Notes: generated from the sequence alone by a model not told the origin. A stretch of DNA of 64,000 nucleotides from an uncultured Clostridia bacterium (GCA_947303255.1 CAMYXL010000006.1:1-64000), one strand, 5' to 3'. Shown: positions 52,547-61,457, numbered from the stretch's first letter. Translations and numbers: made by a program.

Positions 52547-52744
52547 ATGCCTAAGCAGAAAACACACAGCTCATCTAAGAAGAGATTTAAGGTAACAGGT
52601 ACAGGTAAAGTTTTGTACTCTCAGGCTTTCCGTCGTCACATCCTTAGCAAGAGACCTACTAAGAGAATGAGACATCTTCGTCACACAGCAGTTTGCTCTG
52701 AAGCTAATGCAAAAGTAATCAGAAAAATGATCCCTTATATGTAA
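52547..52744 (+). CDS. rpmI: 50S ribosomal protein L35
   Basis: A 65-residue basic ribosomal protein, with PKQKTHSSSKKRFKVTGTGK and a Lys/Arg-rich core (LSKRPTKRMRHLR) as in L35. It starts after AAGGAGGAACAGTAAA. Middle gene of infC-rpmI-rplT. Confidence 0.97.
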   Translation: MPKQKTHSSSKKRFKVTGTGKVLYSQAFRRHILSKRPTKRMRHLRHTAVCSEANAKVIRKMIPYM

Positions 52745-52790
52745 TTTCAGGATCTGAATTAGAATTGAAACCGACTAGGAGGAAAATAAA

Positions 52791-53144
52791 ATGTCAAGAG
52801 TAAAAAGAGGCGTTCGCACAAGAGCTCGTCATCGTAAGGTATTGAAGGCAGCTAAGGGATATTTTGGTCACAAGAGCAAGCTCTTCAAGGTAGCTAATCA
52901 GGCTGTCATGAAGTCAGGTGCTTATGCATATAGAGATCGTCGTACAAAGAAAAGAGAGTTCAGAAAGCTCTGGATCGCAAGAATCAACGCAGCAGCAAGA
53001 ATCAATGGTCTTTCTTACAGCAAGTTCATGAACGGACTTAAGAAGGCTGATATCGCTCTCGATCGTAAGGTTCTTTCCGATATCGCAATCTCCGATCCAA
53101 ACGGATTTGCAAAGCTTTGTGAGCAGGCTAAGGCAGCTCTCTAA
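52791..53144 (+). CDS. rplT: 50S ribosomal protein L20
   Basis: A 117-residue ribosomal protein with the family opening [41 protein letters not shown] and [16 protein letters not shown]. In Bacillus it represses its own operon through the leader. It starts after AGGAGGAAAATAAA; a terminator follows. Confidence 0.98.
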   Translation: MSRVKRGVRTRARHRKVLKAAKGYFGHKSKLFKVANQAVMKSGAYAYRDRRTKKREFRKLWIARINAAARINGLSYSKFMNGLKKADIALDRKVLSDIAISDPNGFAKLCEQAKAAL

Positions 53145-53171
53145 TTTGGAAAAACATAGATTTGAATTTTC

Positions 53172-53202
53172 AGGTGTCCCTGTTTGTTGGGGCACCTTTT
53201 TT
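53172..53202 (+). terminator. Terminator after rplT
   Basis: AGGTGtCCC-tgtttgtt-GGGgCACCT followed by a T-run. Confidence 0.92.
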
Positions 53203-53260
53203 GTTCCCTGAAAACTGTAACTGATCAGATAATACACTATTTCTCAAATATATTAGATTG

Positions 53261-53270
53261 GTGGTATAAT
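53261..53270 (+). promoter_or_regulatory. Extended -10 before the large secreted protein
   Basis: GTGGTATAAT, an extended -10 with no clear -35, 48 bases ahead of the ATG at 53319. Confidence 0.55.
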
Positions 53271-53318
53271 AATTGTTGTATTTAGTGTCATGTGCTTCTT
53301 TAATCGGGGGAAAAACAT

Positions 53319-55670
53319 ATGAGAAGAAAGTCACTTATTGAACTTACAGCAGTTTTCCTTACAGTTGCTATTATCTTTTGCCTGTTCCCAAGTCAGAGAC
53401 TCAAGGCTTATGGTGAACAAGAAACTAAAGAAATTGACGGTTATGAATTCGTTTATGATTCCGATATGGGGTTTTATGTTGCTGATCTGAATAATGGTTG
53501 GGGTAGCGCACCATACTACCTTATCGATCAGGGGCTGGTCGATAAATTCGGCGGAACTCTTCCTTATTATGTTATGGAAGGACAGGATATGTCCCGAACG
53601 ACTAGGTTTTATCTCGGCGAGGATATAACGGTTTCCAAAGGTTTGACAGTTCCTTATCATACGACGATCTCTATTATGATGCAGGGAAGGAAGATTACTT
53701 TTAATCCTTCTGATAATAATGAAATAATGTGGGACGGAATAACTAATGCTCCGGTCTCTCTTGATCTTTATAATTCATATGACTACAGTTATGTCCCTTA
53801 TACGAACGGTCAAGTCTATTCTCCTAATGGAGCAACCTTGTTCACTGCCGGAAGCGAGAGATATTATACCAGTTCGGTTACTATAAGGGATGTTGATCTT
53901 ATCGGCGGATATAAGTCCGTTTATTCCGATGTCAGGAACAGTGCCGTTAAACTTGTAGGAAACGGACAATTCAGTGCATACTTTGACAGAAACGGCTGTG
54001 TGATCAGAAATTTCTCGGCTCCATACGGAGGCGCGTTCTATGTTGAAGGATCAAAGTTTGAATTGGACGGCGGCGGTTATACTTACGGAGCCGGTCTTAC
54101 TCTTGAAAAGGCTACTGTAACCGATTGCTATGCTTATGCAGGCGGCGCGGTTTACCTACAGGGACAAATGAGGATCTCAGGTAACTATGATTATGATAGT
54201 CAGACTTCTGATTTTAAATACGGTATAAAGGATTGTGAAGCCAGAGACCGAGGCGGAGCGATCTGCGCAGAAGGAAAGTATAGTTCCATCGAAGCAGACC
54301 ACGGCACAGTGATACTTGGTAATTGTGTCGAAAAAGGTTTGGGAGGAGGAATCTATATTGAATCCGATACCGATCAGATGACATACAAACTGCAGATCAC
54401 CGGATGCACACTTATTGGCGGCAATTTTAACAAATACGGCGGCGGGGATAATGACGTTTATCTTAACTACAAAGGCGGGGTTTATGATTGTATTTATGTG
54501 GATATGTCCAGGGTTCACGCAAGCCGGATCGGTGTTACCGGAACCGGGTTTGACAGCGGAGACACAATAATCAGGGGAGACTATTATCACCAGTCTTACG
54601 AAGAAGACCTGAATAATGCTATCTTCTTTGAAAATTCGGAATATAAGTTGCTTCCGGTCAGGAAGGACTCAGAAGGTACAGCAGGCTACATGATCGTCGT
54701 AGAGGGAGACGGATCGGATCCTGTTGCGCTCAAAGGTTATTCACTTTTGACAGGCGGTGCCGGTGTCGGTATCAAGTTCCATGTATATATTCCTGAGAAC
54801 GAAGATATCGGTTCCCAAGGTAATGATATCTGGACGGCTAATGTAAGCGCTGTTTCCGATCCGCTTTATGTTCGCGGAACTAACGAGCAGACTCTTAAGC
54901 TTGATAAGTATGAGAGAGACGGTAATTTCGTAACATTCACTTATTACGTGGATCCGACTGATATGACGGTTCCTCTTAAGTTTGAGCTATATAAAGGCGA
55001 TATACTGGTTGATTCCATGGAAGGTTTTACTGTCAGGGATTATATTGATGCGATCTGTAAGGATTATCGCAAATATGATCTTCGTTCCTGCAATCCTGCC
55101 GTAAGTCTTGCTCTTTATGGTGCCGCTTCACAGGAATACTTCGGATTCAGGACCGATGATCTTGCGGATAAGAACCTGACAGAAGAAATGAAGAATAATA
55201 CGGCGTTCAGAGATTGGGAAATCTCCAATCTCATACACGATTACACTCCTAATGAAGGAAATATGCCGTACTACGTTCCTTCGGGAGATCATGTTTCATT
55301 CTACGGCTGGACGATGGTATTTTCGGGTGAACCTTCCGTGAAATACTATTTCTACGTTCCGAATAAGGCTGATATGGATAAGATAAATATTAATGTTTCA
55401 ATATATTATGATGAAGATCAGATCCAGATATATAAGACGAGCGGATCTTATTACTGCGTTAAGTTCAGCGGATTGTCTATGTATCAGTTTGGCGGAACGA
55501 TCCACTTTACCGTAACATATGACGGTTCTGAAGAAGCAGAGATAGAATTTAACAGCAAACCGATCAATTATTTGCTCTGGATCAGAAATGATATCGGTTC
55601 GACATATTCTTCAAAGGCACATAAACTTGCAGATGCATTCATCCTGTACTGGAAGAGATACAGTTATTGA
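53319..55670 (+). CDS. Large secreted protein with beta-helix-like region
   Basis: A 783-residue exported protein of unknown function. A signal peptide covers about 1-31 (LTAVFLTVAIIFCLF). Residues about 170-420 show repeated glycine-rich turns (GGAFYVEG, GGAVYLQG, GGAICAEG, GGGIYIES), typical of a right-handed parallel beta-helix such as pectate lyase-like or polymorphic surface proteins; no catalytic residues could be picked out. From about 480 the rest looks like beta-rich Ig-type domains with a short helical segment (AVSLALYGAASQEYFGFRTDDLAD) that I recall from other clostridial surface proteins. There is no LPXTG anchor or wall-binding domain. It starts after GGGGGAAAAACAT. A 40-residue peptide gene follows 13 bases after its stop. 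Confidence 0.8.
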   Translation: MRRKSLIELTAVFLTVAIIFCLFPSQRLKAYGEQETKEIDGYEFVYDSDMGFYVADLNNGWGSAPYYLIDQGLVDKFGGTLPYYVMEGQDMSRTTRFYLGEDITVSKGLTVPYHTTISIMMQGRKITFNPSDNNEIMWDGITNAPVSLDLYNSYDYSYVPYTNGQVYSPNGATLFTAGSERYYTSSVTIRDVDLIGGYKSVYSDVRNSAVKLVGNGQFSAYFDRNGCVIRNFSAPYGGAFYVEGSKFELDGGGYTYGAGLTLEKATVTDCYAYAGGAVYLQGQMRISGNYDYDSQTSDFKYGIKDCEARDRGGAICAEGKYSSIEADHGTVILGNCVEKGLGGGIYIESDTDQMTYKLQITGCTLIGGNFNKYGGGDNDVYLNYKGGVYDCIYVDMSRVHASRIGVTGTGFDSGDTIIRGDYYHQSYEEDLNNAIFFENSEYKLLPVRKDSEGTAGYMIVVEGDGSDPVALKGYSLLTGGAGVGIKFHVYIPENEDIGSQGNDIWTANVSAVSDPLYVRGTNEQTLKLDKYERDGNFVTFTYYVDPTDMTVPLKFELYKGDILVDSMEGFTVRDYIDAICKDYRKYDLRSCNPAVSLALYGAASQEYFGFRTDDLADKNLTEEMKNNTAFRDWEISNLIHDYTPNEGNMPYYVPSGDHVSFYGWTMVFSGEPSVKYYFYVPNKADMDKININVSIYYDEDQIQIYKTSGSYYCVKFSGLSMYQFGGTIHFTVTYDGSEEAEIEFNSKPINYLLWIRNDIGSTYSSKAHKLADAFILYWKRYSY

Positions 55671-55683
55671 TGGAGGGTGAAAT

Positions 55684-55806
55684 ATGGATAATAAAGAAAA
55701 ATACTTAGTACCTGAACTGGACATAGTTGTTTTGAGTGCCGATCCTCTCGTTGATTCGGAACAGCTTCAAGGAGAATTAATCCCGAATAATCCTAATAAC
55801 GGATGA
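55684..55806 (+). CDS. Small 40-residue peptide downstream of the secreted protein
   Basis: Too short for the track. GGAGG lies eight bases before the ATG, and the frame ends in TGA 23 bases before the operon terminator. The peptide (MDNKEKYLVPELDIVVLSAD ... ending in Asn/Pro/Gly) has a charged start, a hydrophobic middle and a Pro/Asn-rich end. It resembles the many short, Pro-Glu-Leu-containing peptides of unknown task in gut Firmicutes and Bacteroidota. It has no cysteine and no signal peptide. A peptide precursor or a partner of the large protein is a guess. Confidence 0.6.
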   Translation: MDNKEKYLVPELDIVVLSADPLVDSEQLQGELIPNNPNNG

Positions 55807-55827
55807 TAGATCGATAAAAACGATATT

Positions 55828-55857
55828 AAGAAGCGTCTGTGGTCAGACGCTTCTTTT
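55828..55857 (+). terminator. Terminator after the 40-residue peptide gene
   Basis: AGAAGCGTCTG-tggt-CAGACGCTTCT followed by TTT. The track's GTG start of the next gene (55839) lies inside this stem, which argues against that start. Confidence 0.88.
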
Positions 55858-55865
55858 ATGGTATT

Positions 55866-56651
55866 ATGGATATCATCAGAAGTAAGGACAATTCAAAGGT
55901 CAAGAGACTGACACTTCTCCACGACAGAAAGAAAGCCGCGAAAGAGGGTCTTGTATTCATTGAAGGAACAAGGCTTTGTGAGGATGCGCTCTTGTCGGGT
56001 GTTAAGCCTGTCACGTTTGTCTTTTGCGAAAACAAAAAGGACCTGGCTGATGAATTGATCCGTAAGTATGATATCTCATGTGAGATCACGGTTCTTTCTC
56101 AGGAGTGCTTCGAAAAGGTAGCTTCAACCGTTAATCCGCAGGGAATAGCCATGGTCGTAAGAGAACCCGATATGGGATCTGATATTCCGTTCAGGGGAAA
56201 AGATGATATTTACCTTTGCCTGGAGGAACTTCAGGATCCGGGAAATCTCGGAACTGTCATAAGACTTGCAGATGCCTTTGACTTTACGGCGGTGATCCTT
56301 GTTAAGGGAACGGCTGATCCGTTTAACGAGAAGGTATTACGAGCTTCCATGGGTTCCGTATGGCATTTACCGATACTGAAGGTCGATTCGGTGGACAGTG
56401 TTTTCGAGTTTTGTAAAAAGCATGATATAAGGACACTTGCGGCTCATCTTAAGGGAGCACCGATCGAGAAGGCTGAGATAACGCTTCCGAGCTGTTATTT
56501 CATAGGAAATGAGGGCAACGGACTTACTGATTCATGTTCGTCACGTTGTGATACAATGGTTAAGATAACGATGCAGGGTAAAGCTGAGTCGCTTAATGCG
56601 GCGTCGGCGGCATCCATCATCGGATATATTTTGTCAACTAAGAGGACGTAA
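55866..56651 (+). CDS. TrmH/SpoU-family RNA 2'-O-methyltransferase
   Basis: A 261-residue SPOUT methyltransferase for ribose methylation of rRNA or tRNA. The start is at 55866 (MDIIRSKDNSKVKRL), the common opening of this group. An N-terminal L30e-like RNA-binding domain (FIEGTRLCEDAL) is followed by the SpoU core, with LEELQDPGNLGTVIRLADAF near 128, LRASMGSVWHLP near 168, and the SAM-binding knot YFIGNEGNGL and MQGKAESLNAASAASI. No ribosome binding site is seen ahead of the ATG. The exact RNA target is not predictable. Followed by trkA genes one base later. Confidence 0.92.
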   Translation: MDIIRSKDNSKVKRLTLLHDRKKAAKEGLVFIEGTRLCEDALLSGVKPVTFVFCENKKDLADELIRKYDISCEITVLSQECFEKVASTVNPQGIAMVVREPDMGSDIPFRGKDDIYLCLEELQDPGNLGTVIRLADAFDFTAVILVKGTADPFNEKVLRASMGSVWHLPILKVDSVDSVFEFCKKHDIRTLAAHLKGAPIEKAEITLPSCYFIGNEGNGLTDSCSSRCDTMVKITMQGKAESLNAASAASIIGYILSTKRT

Positions 56652-56652
56652 T

Positions 56653-57282
56653 ATGCAGATAGTTGTTTTGGGTACTTCTACTAATGCGATAATCTTGGCC
56701 GGACGTCTTTGCAAGACTCACGATGTTATTCTCGTTGATGTCGATGCGAGCGAGAAGGCTGCTTATCATAAATTGGATGTTCAGTCGGTAGACGGCGTTA
56801 TCATTGATACAGTTATTTTGGAAGAGGCAGGCGTCAGGGACGCTGATGTAGTCTGTGCGTTAAGTGACAAAGAGAACACAAACCTTGTTGCAGCGCAGAT
56901 CGCCAGGAACATTTTCGGAGTACGGAAGGTCATTGCCTGTACCTATGATACGGAAGAGTTCCAGATGTTCGAGAATGTGGGAGTTTATCCGATATCAGCT
57001 ACGGATCTTACGGTTGATGCTTTTATCAATGCAATCCACGAGAGCAATGAGCAGCCTGAAAACAGGATAGGCGTTTCGCTTGTTAATCTTTTCGGTGATA
57101 ACTTTAAGTTTAAGATGTTCAAGGTCGAAGACGAACTTGACGGAGTTAAGCTCAAGAATGTCGCTGATACTGAAGGCGGTATTGTCGTAGGTGTTATGCG
57201 TGACGGATCACTCCATAATTTCGATCCGAATTTTAAATTGGCCTTAAGAGATAAGGTCATCGTTGCTGAAGTTTACGAATAA
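56653..57282 (+). CDS. TrkA-family potassium uptake subunit, nucleotide loop degenerate
   Basis: First of two tandem TrkA/KtrA-like cytoplasmic regulators, 209 residues from ATG 56653 (the track start lies inside the methyltransferase gene). A RCK_N fold (1-135) is followed by a RCK_C domain (about 145-209). The dinucleotide-binding loop, normally GxGxxG, reads VVLGTSTNAI, so NAD(H)/ATP binding may be lost or altered. The second copy keeps the loop. The pair probably forms mixed rings gating TrkH, an inference from gene order. Confidence 0.85.
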   Translation: MQIVVLGTSTNAIILAGRLCKTHDVILVDVDASEKAAYHKLDVQSVDGVIIDTVILEEAGVRDADVVCALSDKENTNLVAAQIARNIFGVRKVIACTYDTEEFQMFENVGVYPISATDLTVDAFINAIHESNEQPENRIGVSLVNLFGDNFKFKMFKVEDELDGVKLKNVADTEGGIVVGVMRDGSLHNFDPNFKLALRDKVIVAEVYE

Positions 57283-57297
57283 GCGGGAGATATTTGT

Positions 57298-57957
57298 ATG
57301 AAGATAGTAATCGTTGGTGCCGGTAAAGTTGGTTTCTTTTTGGCAAGTGAGCTTGTTTCAAAGGGCCAGAAAGTTACCGTGGTTGATGTAAGACAAAAGG
57401 CTTGTGAGCATATCGCTAATTCTCTCGGTGTAGAGACTGTATGCGCTGATGCATCAACCGTACAGGGCTTATCAAGTGTGTGCACGGATGTAGATATTCT
57501 TGTCGCTCTTACGGGCAATGATGAGAACAATCTCATTACTTGTCAGATAGCCAAGAAGTACTATAAAGTCCCTACGACCATCTCCAGGATCAACAATCCT
57601 AAGAATAATGACATAGCAGCTATGTTTGGCGTTGATAAGCATTTCTGCGGAACTGACATCATCGTTGATCTGGTTGACAATGAGATCGAATTTAAGGGCA
57701 TGAGGATAGTTACCAAGATCGAAGGTACCGATCACGTTATCGTTGAGTTTAAGTTGTCTCCGTCTTCAGCTGCATGTGAGAAGAAACTTATGGACTACAA
57801 ATTCGTCAAGGATGCCAAGGTAGTTGTTATAACTTCTTCCGACGGCAAGGCTATCACTCCACAAGGTGATACCGTCATGCACGCAGGCGATGACATGCTC
57901 ATGGTATGTACGAAGCGCCGTATTGAAGATCTGTGGGAAGCGATGGTGAAAAATTAA
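57298..57957 (+). CDS. trkA: TrkA-family potassium uptake subunit
   Basis: Second TrkA/KtrA-like subunit of 219 residues with the intact nucleotide loop IVGAGKVGFFLA, the acidic VVDV end of strand 2, and a C-terminal RCK_C domain (about 135-219, GTDHVIVEFKLSP). It binds nucleotides and controls the TrkH channel at the membrane. It begins after GGGAGATATTTGT and ends three bases before trkH. Confidence 0.92.
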   Translation: MKIVIVGAGKVGFFLASELVSKGQKVTVVDVRQKACEHIANSLGVETVCADASTVQGLSSVCTDVDILVALTGNDENNLITCQIAKKYYKVPTTISRINNPKNNDIAAMFGVDKHFCGTDIIVDLVDNEIEFKGMRIVTKIEGTDHVIVEFKLSPSSAACEKKLMDYKFVKDAKVVVITSSDGKAITPQGDTVMHAGDDMLMVCTKRRIEDLWEAMVKN

Positions 57958-57960
57958 CCG

Positions 57961-59370
57961 ATGCTTGTTAAGAGAAACTTTGTACATAGAGTCCTTGACT
58001 GGGTATTCAAGAATCCGAGCCGACTGATCATATCTTCATTCCTGTTCGTTATTCTTATCGGAAGTATATTATTATTCCTTCCGTTCTCGACATATTCAGG
58101 TCATCATCTTAATTATTTTGAGGCTTTGTTTACGGCTGTATCTGCCGTATGCGTTACCGGTCTCATCGTAGCCGATACAGCAACGACATTTACGATATTC
58201 GGCAAGATAATAATCATTATTCTGATCCAGATCGGCGGTCTTGGTCTTATTACCATCACATCGTTTATCTTTTCTTTTACTCGAAAAAAACAGGATTTCC
58301 GCACACGTCTCGTAGCTCTTGAAACCTCGGGCAGCTTCAGTTTCAAAGAAGCTCCGCTTCTGTTAAAGTTTATCTTCGGCATTACTTTCGGCTGCGAATT
58401 TGTTGGCGGGGTATTATTAAGTCTCGTATATGTTCCTATTTACGGATGGTTCCACGGAATCTCCAAGGCCTTCTTCCAGAGTATCTCTGCTTTCTGTAAT
58501 GCTGGTTTTGACCTGATGGGTAATACCGAATTCGGTCCGTATTCATCTCTTACAGGTTATATGGGTTCTCCGCTCGTTGTTCTTACGACCTGCGGTCTTA
58601 TCCTTATCGGCGGTCTTGGCTTTACCGTGTGGGTAGACCTTTTCGGAAAGATAAAGAATCATAAGAAAAACAGGCTCAAGGTTCATTCAAAGATCGTTCT
58701 TGAATGGTCCCTTGGACTTGTACTTGTTGGTTTTATCGCAATGTTTATTCTGGAGTATTCCAATAAGGCAACGATGGGTGATATGAACTTCGTTGAAAGG
58801 ATACTTGCTTCATTCTTCCAGTCAGTTACATTCAGAACGGCAGGTTTTAATACCATTGACCTTGGTGCACTTACAAATCCATCCAAGACAGTCGGCATCT
58901 TATTGATGTTCATAGGTGCAGGATCAGGTTCTACCGGTGGTGGTATCAAGATCACGACATTTGCCATTATCGTTTATTCGGTTGTAAGTGAGATAAAAGG
59001 TAATAAGGATACGATCACGCACAGACACACCTTGTCGGCTGCGATCGTAAGAAGGGCAGTGGCTATCTTCTTTATTGGTATAACAGTAGTTATCAGTTTG
59101 TCGCTGCTTTTATCCATTACTGAGCATAATGCCATTATGGCAGGTAATTTCAATTTTATAGATGTAGTCTTTGAGGTAACATCAGCATTTGCTACTGTTG
59201 GTGTATCATCTCTCGGAACACCAAATCTTTTGACTGTCAGCAAAGCCCTGTTGATTCCGGCTATGTTCCTTGGCAGAGTAGGTCCTATATCCCTTGCTCT
59301 TAGCCTTGCAATGCGCGATACCCGTAAGATCGGAGAGGTATATCCGGAAGGAAAGATCCATATCGGCTAA
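57961..59370 (+). CDS. trkH: TrkH/KtrB-type potassium transporter
   Basis: Integral membrane K+ uptake protein of 469 residues with four channel-like repeats. Selectivity-loop segments include TAVSAVCVTGL, SISAFCNAGFDL, SVTFRTAGFNT and SAFATVGVSS; the intramembrane loop GAGSGSTGGGIK lies in the third repeat. It starts three bases after trkA, so the three genes form one uptake system. Confidence 0.94.
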   Translation: MLVKRNFVHRVLDWVFKNPSRLIISSFLFVILIGSILLFLPFSTYSGHHLNYFEALFTAVSAVCVTGLIVADTATTFTIFGKIIIIILIQIGGLGLITITSFIFSFTRKKQDFRTRLVALETSGSFSFKEAPLLLKFIFGITFGCEFVGGVLLSLVYVPIYGWFHGISKAFFQSISAFCNAGFDLMGNTEFGPYSSLTGYMGSPLVVLTTCGLILIGGLGFTVWVDLFGKIKNHKKNRLKVHSKIVLEWSLGLVLVGFIAMFILEYSNKATMGDMNFVERILASFFQSVTFRTAGFNTIDLGALTNPSKTVGILLMFIGAGSGSTGGGIKITTFAIIVYSVVSEIKGNKDTITHRHTLSAAIVRRAVAIFFIGITVVISLSLLLSITEHNAIMAGNFNFIDVVFEVTSAFATVGVSSLGTPNLLTVSKALLIPAMFLGRVGPISLALSLAMRDTRKIGEVYPEGKIHIG

Positions 59371-59399
59371 AAAATTATTAATACTTTGTAAACAAATTG

Positions 59400-59428
59400 T
59401 TGCAAAATTGTGAACAGTTTGGTAGTAT
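59400..59428 (+). promoter_or_regulatory. Promoter in the trkH-glnS gap
   Basis: TTGCAA-N17-TAGTAT with an extended -10 (TGGTAGTAT). It has the same form as the rpsB promoter. It reads into a region without a protein gene on this strand. Confidence 0.6.
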
Positions 59429-59434
59429 TTTCTC

Positions 59435-59730
59435 ATGAAGGTATATGACATGAGAAGGAGCATTAAGTCTGGCAAGATTATCTAGGTTTATCTGATGTCC
59501 ATGATGTTAAATTGAGTTTGTGTTTTTTGTAAACATCGGGACATGCTCAACCGCTAGGTAAGAGCTTTTTATTTCGGCAATGGTGTCGGTTCTCTTTTTG
59601 TTCAGAATAGTCTGACTAGTTTTCACTATGACATATGCTTAAATACTACAATTTATTAAGACACTTTCGTATTGATGAAATACTGTTTTCTGTTTGCAGA
59701 AGCCGTCCGCTCCCTCGGGCGGCTTCACCC
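59435..59730 (+). ncRNA. Candidate structured non-coding RNA with short leader ORF
   Basis: The 419-base gap between trkH and glnS holds a promoter (59400-59428) but no normal gene. Downstream lie CTCATG/CATGAG (59432-59454) and a 11-codon ORF with GAAGG eight bases before its ATG (59450-59485, beginning MRRSIKSGKII). A large stem ATGTCC-ATGATGTT ... AAACATC-GGGACAT follows (about 59495-59543), then GCTC ... GAGC with TTTTTA, and a strong GC stem GAAGCCG ... CGGCTTC (59699-59726). It does not match tmRNA, RNase P, SRP or the riboswitches I know. Identity unknown. Confidence 0.45.
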
Positions 59731-59738
59731 ATGTAAGG

Positions 59739-59768
59739 AAAAAAAAGACCGCTCACATGAGCGGTCTT
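59739..59768 (-). terminator. Terminator after glnS
   Basis: Read on the minus strand, AAGACCGCTC-atgt-GAGCGGTCTT is followed by eight T residues, 22 bases after the glnS stop. Confidence 0.92.
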
Positions 59769-59789
59769 ATCTTATGCTTAATAACTTGA

Positions 59790-61454
59790 TCAGTTTCCCG
59801 GTTTGTAGCTGTCCTTAAGGGAAACGGCTCTGTTAAATACGAGATTATCAGATGTGAAATCCTTGTTGTCTGCGCAAAAGTATCCGAGTCTTAAGAACTG
59901 GAATCTGTCTTCCGGCTTAGCGTTCTTCAAGGAAGCTTCAACCTTAGCACCCTTAACGATCTCGAGTGAATCCGGATTGATGAAGTCGAGATAGTTACAA
60001 TCAGCAAGGTCAGGAGCTTCTACAGTGAAGAGTCTGTCATAAAGACGGATCTCAGCATCAAGAGCTGTAGCAGCATCTACCCAGTGGATAGTTGACTTGA
60101 TCTTTCTTCCGTCAGCTGTGTTTCCGCCTCTTGATTCTTCATCGAAAGTAGCATGTACAGCGATAACGTTACCGTCAGCATCTTTGTCACAGCCTACACA
60201 CTTAACAACGTAAGCACTCTTAAGACGGACTTCATTACCAGGGAACAAACGGAAATATTTCTTCTCAGGTACTTCCATGAAATCTTCAGCTTCGATCCAA
60301 AGTTCTCTGGAGAATGTGATCTCACGCTTTCCTGTCTCTGGCTTTTCAGGATTGTTCTCAACTTCGAAAGTCTCACTCTTTCCCTCAGGGTAGTTATCAA
60401 GAATGAGCTTAACAGGATGAACAACACCCATTACACGCTGAGCGTTTGTATTAAGATCTTCACGCAGGCAGTACTCGAGGAATGCGAAATCAACAACAGC
60501 ATTAACCTTGGATACGCCGTTACGTGCGTGGAAGGCACGGATAGACTCAGGTGTATAACCTCTACGGCGAAGTCCGCACAAAGTAGGCATACGAGGATCG
60601 TCCCAGCCTGCAACAAGACCTGACTCAACGAGGTTTCTGAGCTTACGCTTACTTAATACAGTATGTGTGATACCAAGTCTTGCGAACTCGATCTGACGTG
60701 GCTTGCAAGGAACGGATACATTATTGATTACCCAATCATAAAGAGGTCTGTGTGCCTCGAACTCGAGGGAACAGAGGGAGTGGGTGATACCCTCAAGAGC
60801 ATCCTCGATAGGATGAGCGAAGTCATACATCGGATAGATACACCACTTATTACCCTGACGGTGGTGTGGAATCCTGTTGATACGATAGATAACAGGGTCT
60901 CTCATGTTGAAGTTACCTGAAGCCAGGTCGATCTTAGCACGAAGTGTAAGCTTACCGTCCTCGAACTCTCCGTTCTTCATTCTCTCGAAAAGGTCCAGAC
61001 TCTCTTCGATAGGACGATCACGGAACGGGCTCTGTGCAGGTGTTGTCGTATCACCACGCATATCTTTCATCTGCTCAGGTGTGAGCTCACAAACATAAGC
61101 CAAGCCCTTCTTGATGAGTTCAACTGCGTACTCGTACATCTTGTCGAAGTAATCAGATGCATAGAAGAATCTGTCGTCCCAGTCGTGACCGAGCCAGTGG
61201 ATGTCTTCCTTAATAGCATCTACGTATTCTTCGTCTTCCTTTGTAGGGTTTGTATCATCCATACGAAGGTTACAAAGTCCGCCGTATTTCTCGGCTGTAC
61301 CAAAGTCGATCTCGAGAGCCTTTGCATGACCGATATGGAGATATCCGTTCGGCTCAGGAGGGAAACGGGTGTGTACTTTCTGTCCGTAACAACGTCCGCC
61401 TTCCTTAAGCTCTTCGTCTATGATTTCATGAATAAAATGCTTATATTCTTCCAT
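59790..61454 (-). CDS. glnS: Glutaminyl-tRNA synthetase
   Basis: Charges tRNA-Gln directly. It has 554 residues. FPPEPNGYLHIGHAKA is the HIGH-containing signature of GlnRS (Glu-Pro-Asn-Gly in place of the Ser-Pro-Thr-Gly of GluRS); DDTNP follows, and the KMSKS equivalent is LSKRKL near 270. The C-terminal half is the beta-barrel anticodon-binding region. It lies three bases downstream of gltX on the same strand, so both are co-transcribed. Having GlnRS means the amidotransferase route is not needed for Gln-tRNA. Confidence 0.96.
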   Translation of the reverse strand: MEEYKHFIHEIIDEELKEGGRCYGQKVHTRFPPEPNGYLHIGHAKALEIDFGTAEKYGGLCNLRMDDTNPTKEDEEYVDAIKEDIHWLGHDWDDRFFYASDYFDKMYEYAVELIKKGLAYVCELTPEQMKDMRGDTTTPAQSPFRDRPIEESLDLFERMKNGEFEDGKLTLRAKIDLASGNFNMRDPVIYRINRIPHHRQGNKWCIYPMYDFAHPIEDALEGITHSLCSLEFEAHRPLYDWVINNVSVPCKPRQIEFARLGITHTVLSKRKLRNLVESGLVAGWDDPRMPTLCGLRRRGYTPESIRAFHARNGVSKVNAVVDFAFLEYCLREDLNTNAQRVMGVVHPVKLILDNYPEGKSETFEVENNPEKPETGKREITFSRELWIEAEDFMEVPEKKYFRLFPGNEVRLKSAYVVKCVGCDKDADGNVIAVHATFDEESRGGNTADGRKIKSTIHWVDAATALDAEIRLYDRLFTVEAPDLADCNYLDFINPDSLEIVKGAKVEASLKNAKPEDRFQFLRLGYFCADNKDFTSDNLVFNRAVSLKDSYKPGN

Positions 61455-61457
61455 AAC

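Noticed and set aside
55839-55866. GTG start of the RNA methyltransferase given by the track
   Set aside because: It falls inside the stem of the preceding terminator; the ATG at 55866 gives the usual family N-terminus.
59435-59740. tmRNA, RNase P RNA, SRP RNA or T-box as identity of the trkH-glnS gap
   Set aside because: None of the conserved sequence blocks of these RNAs could be found on either strand.
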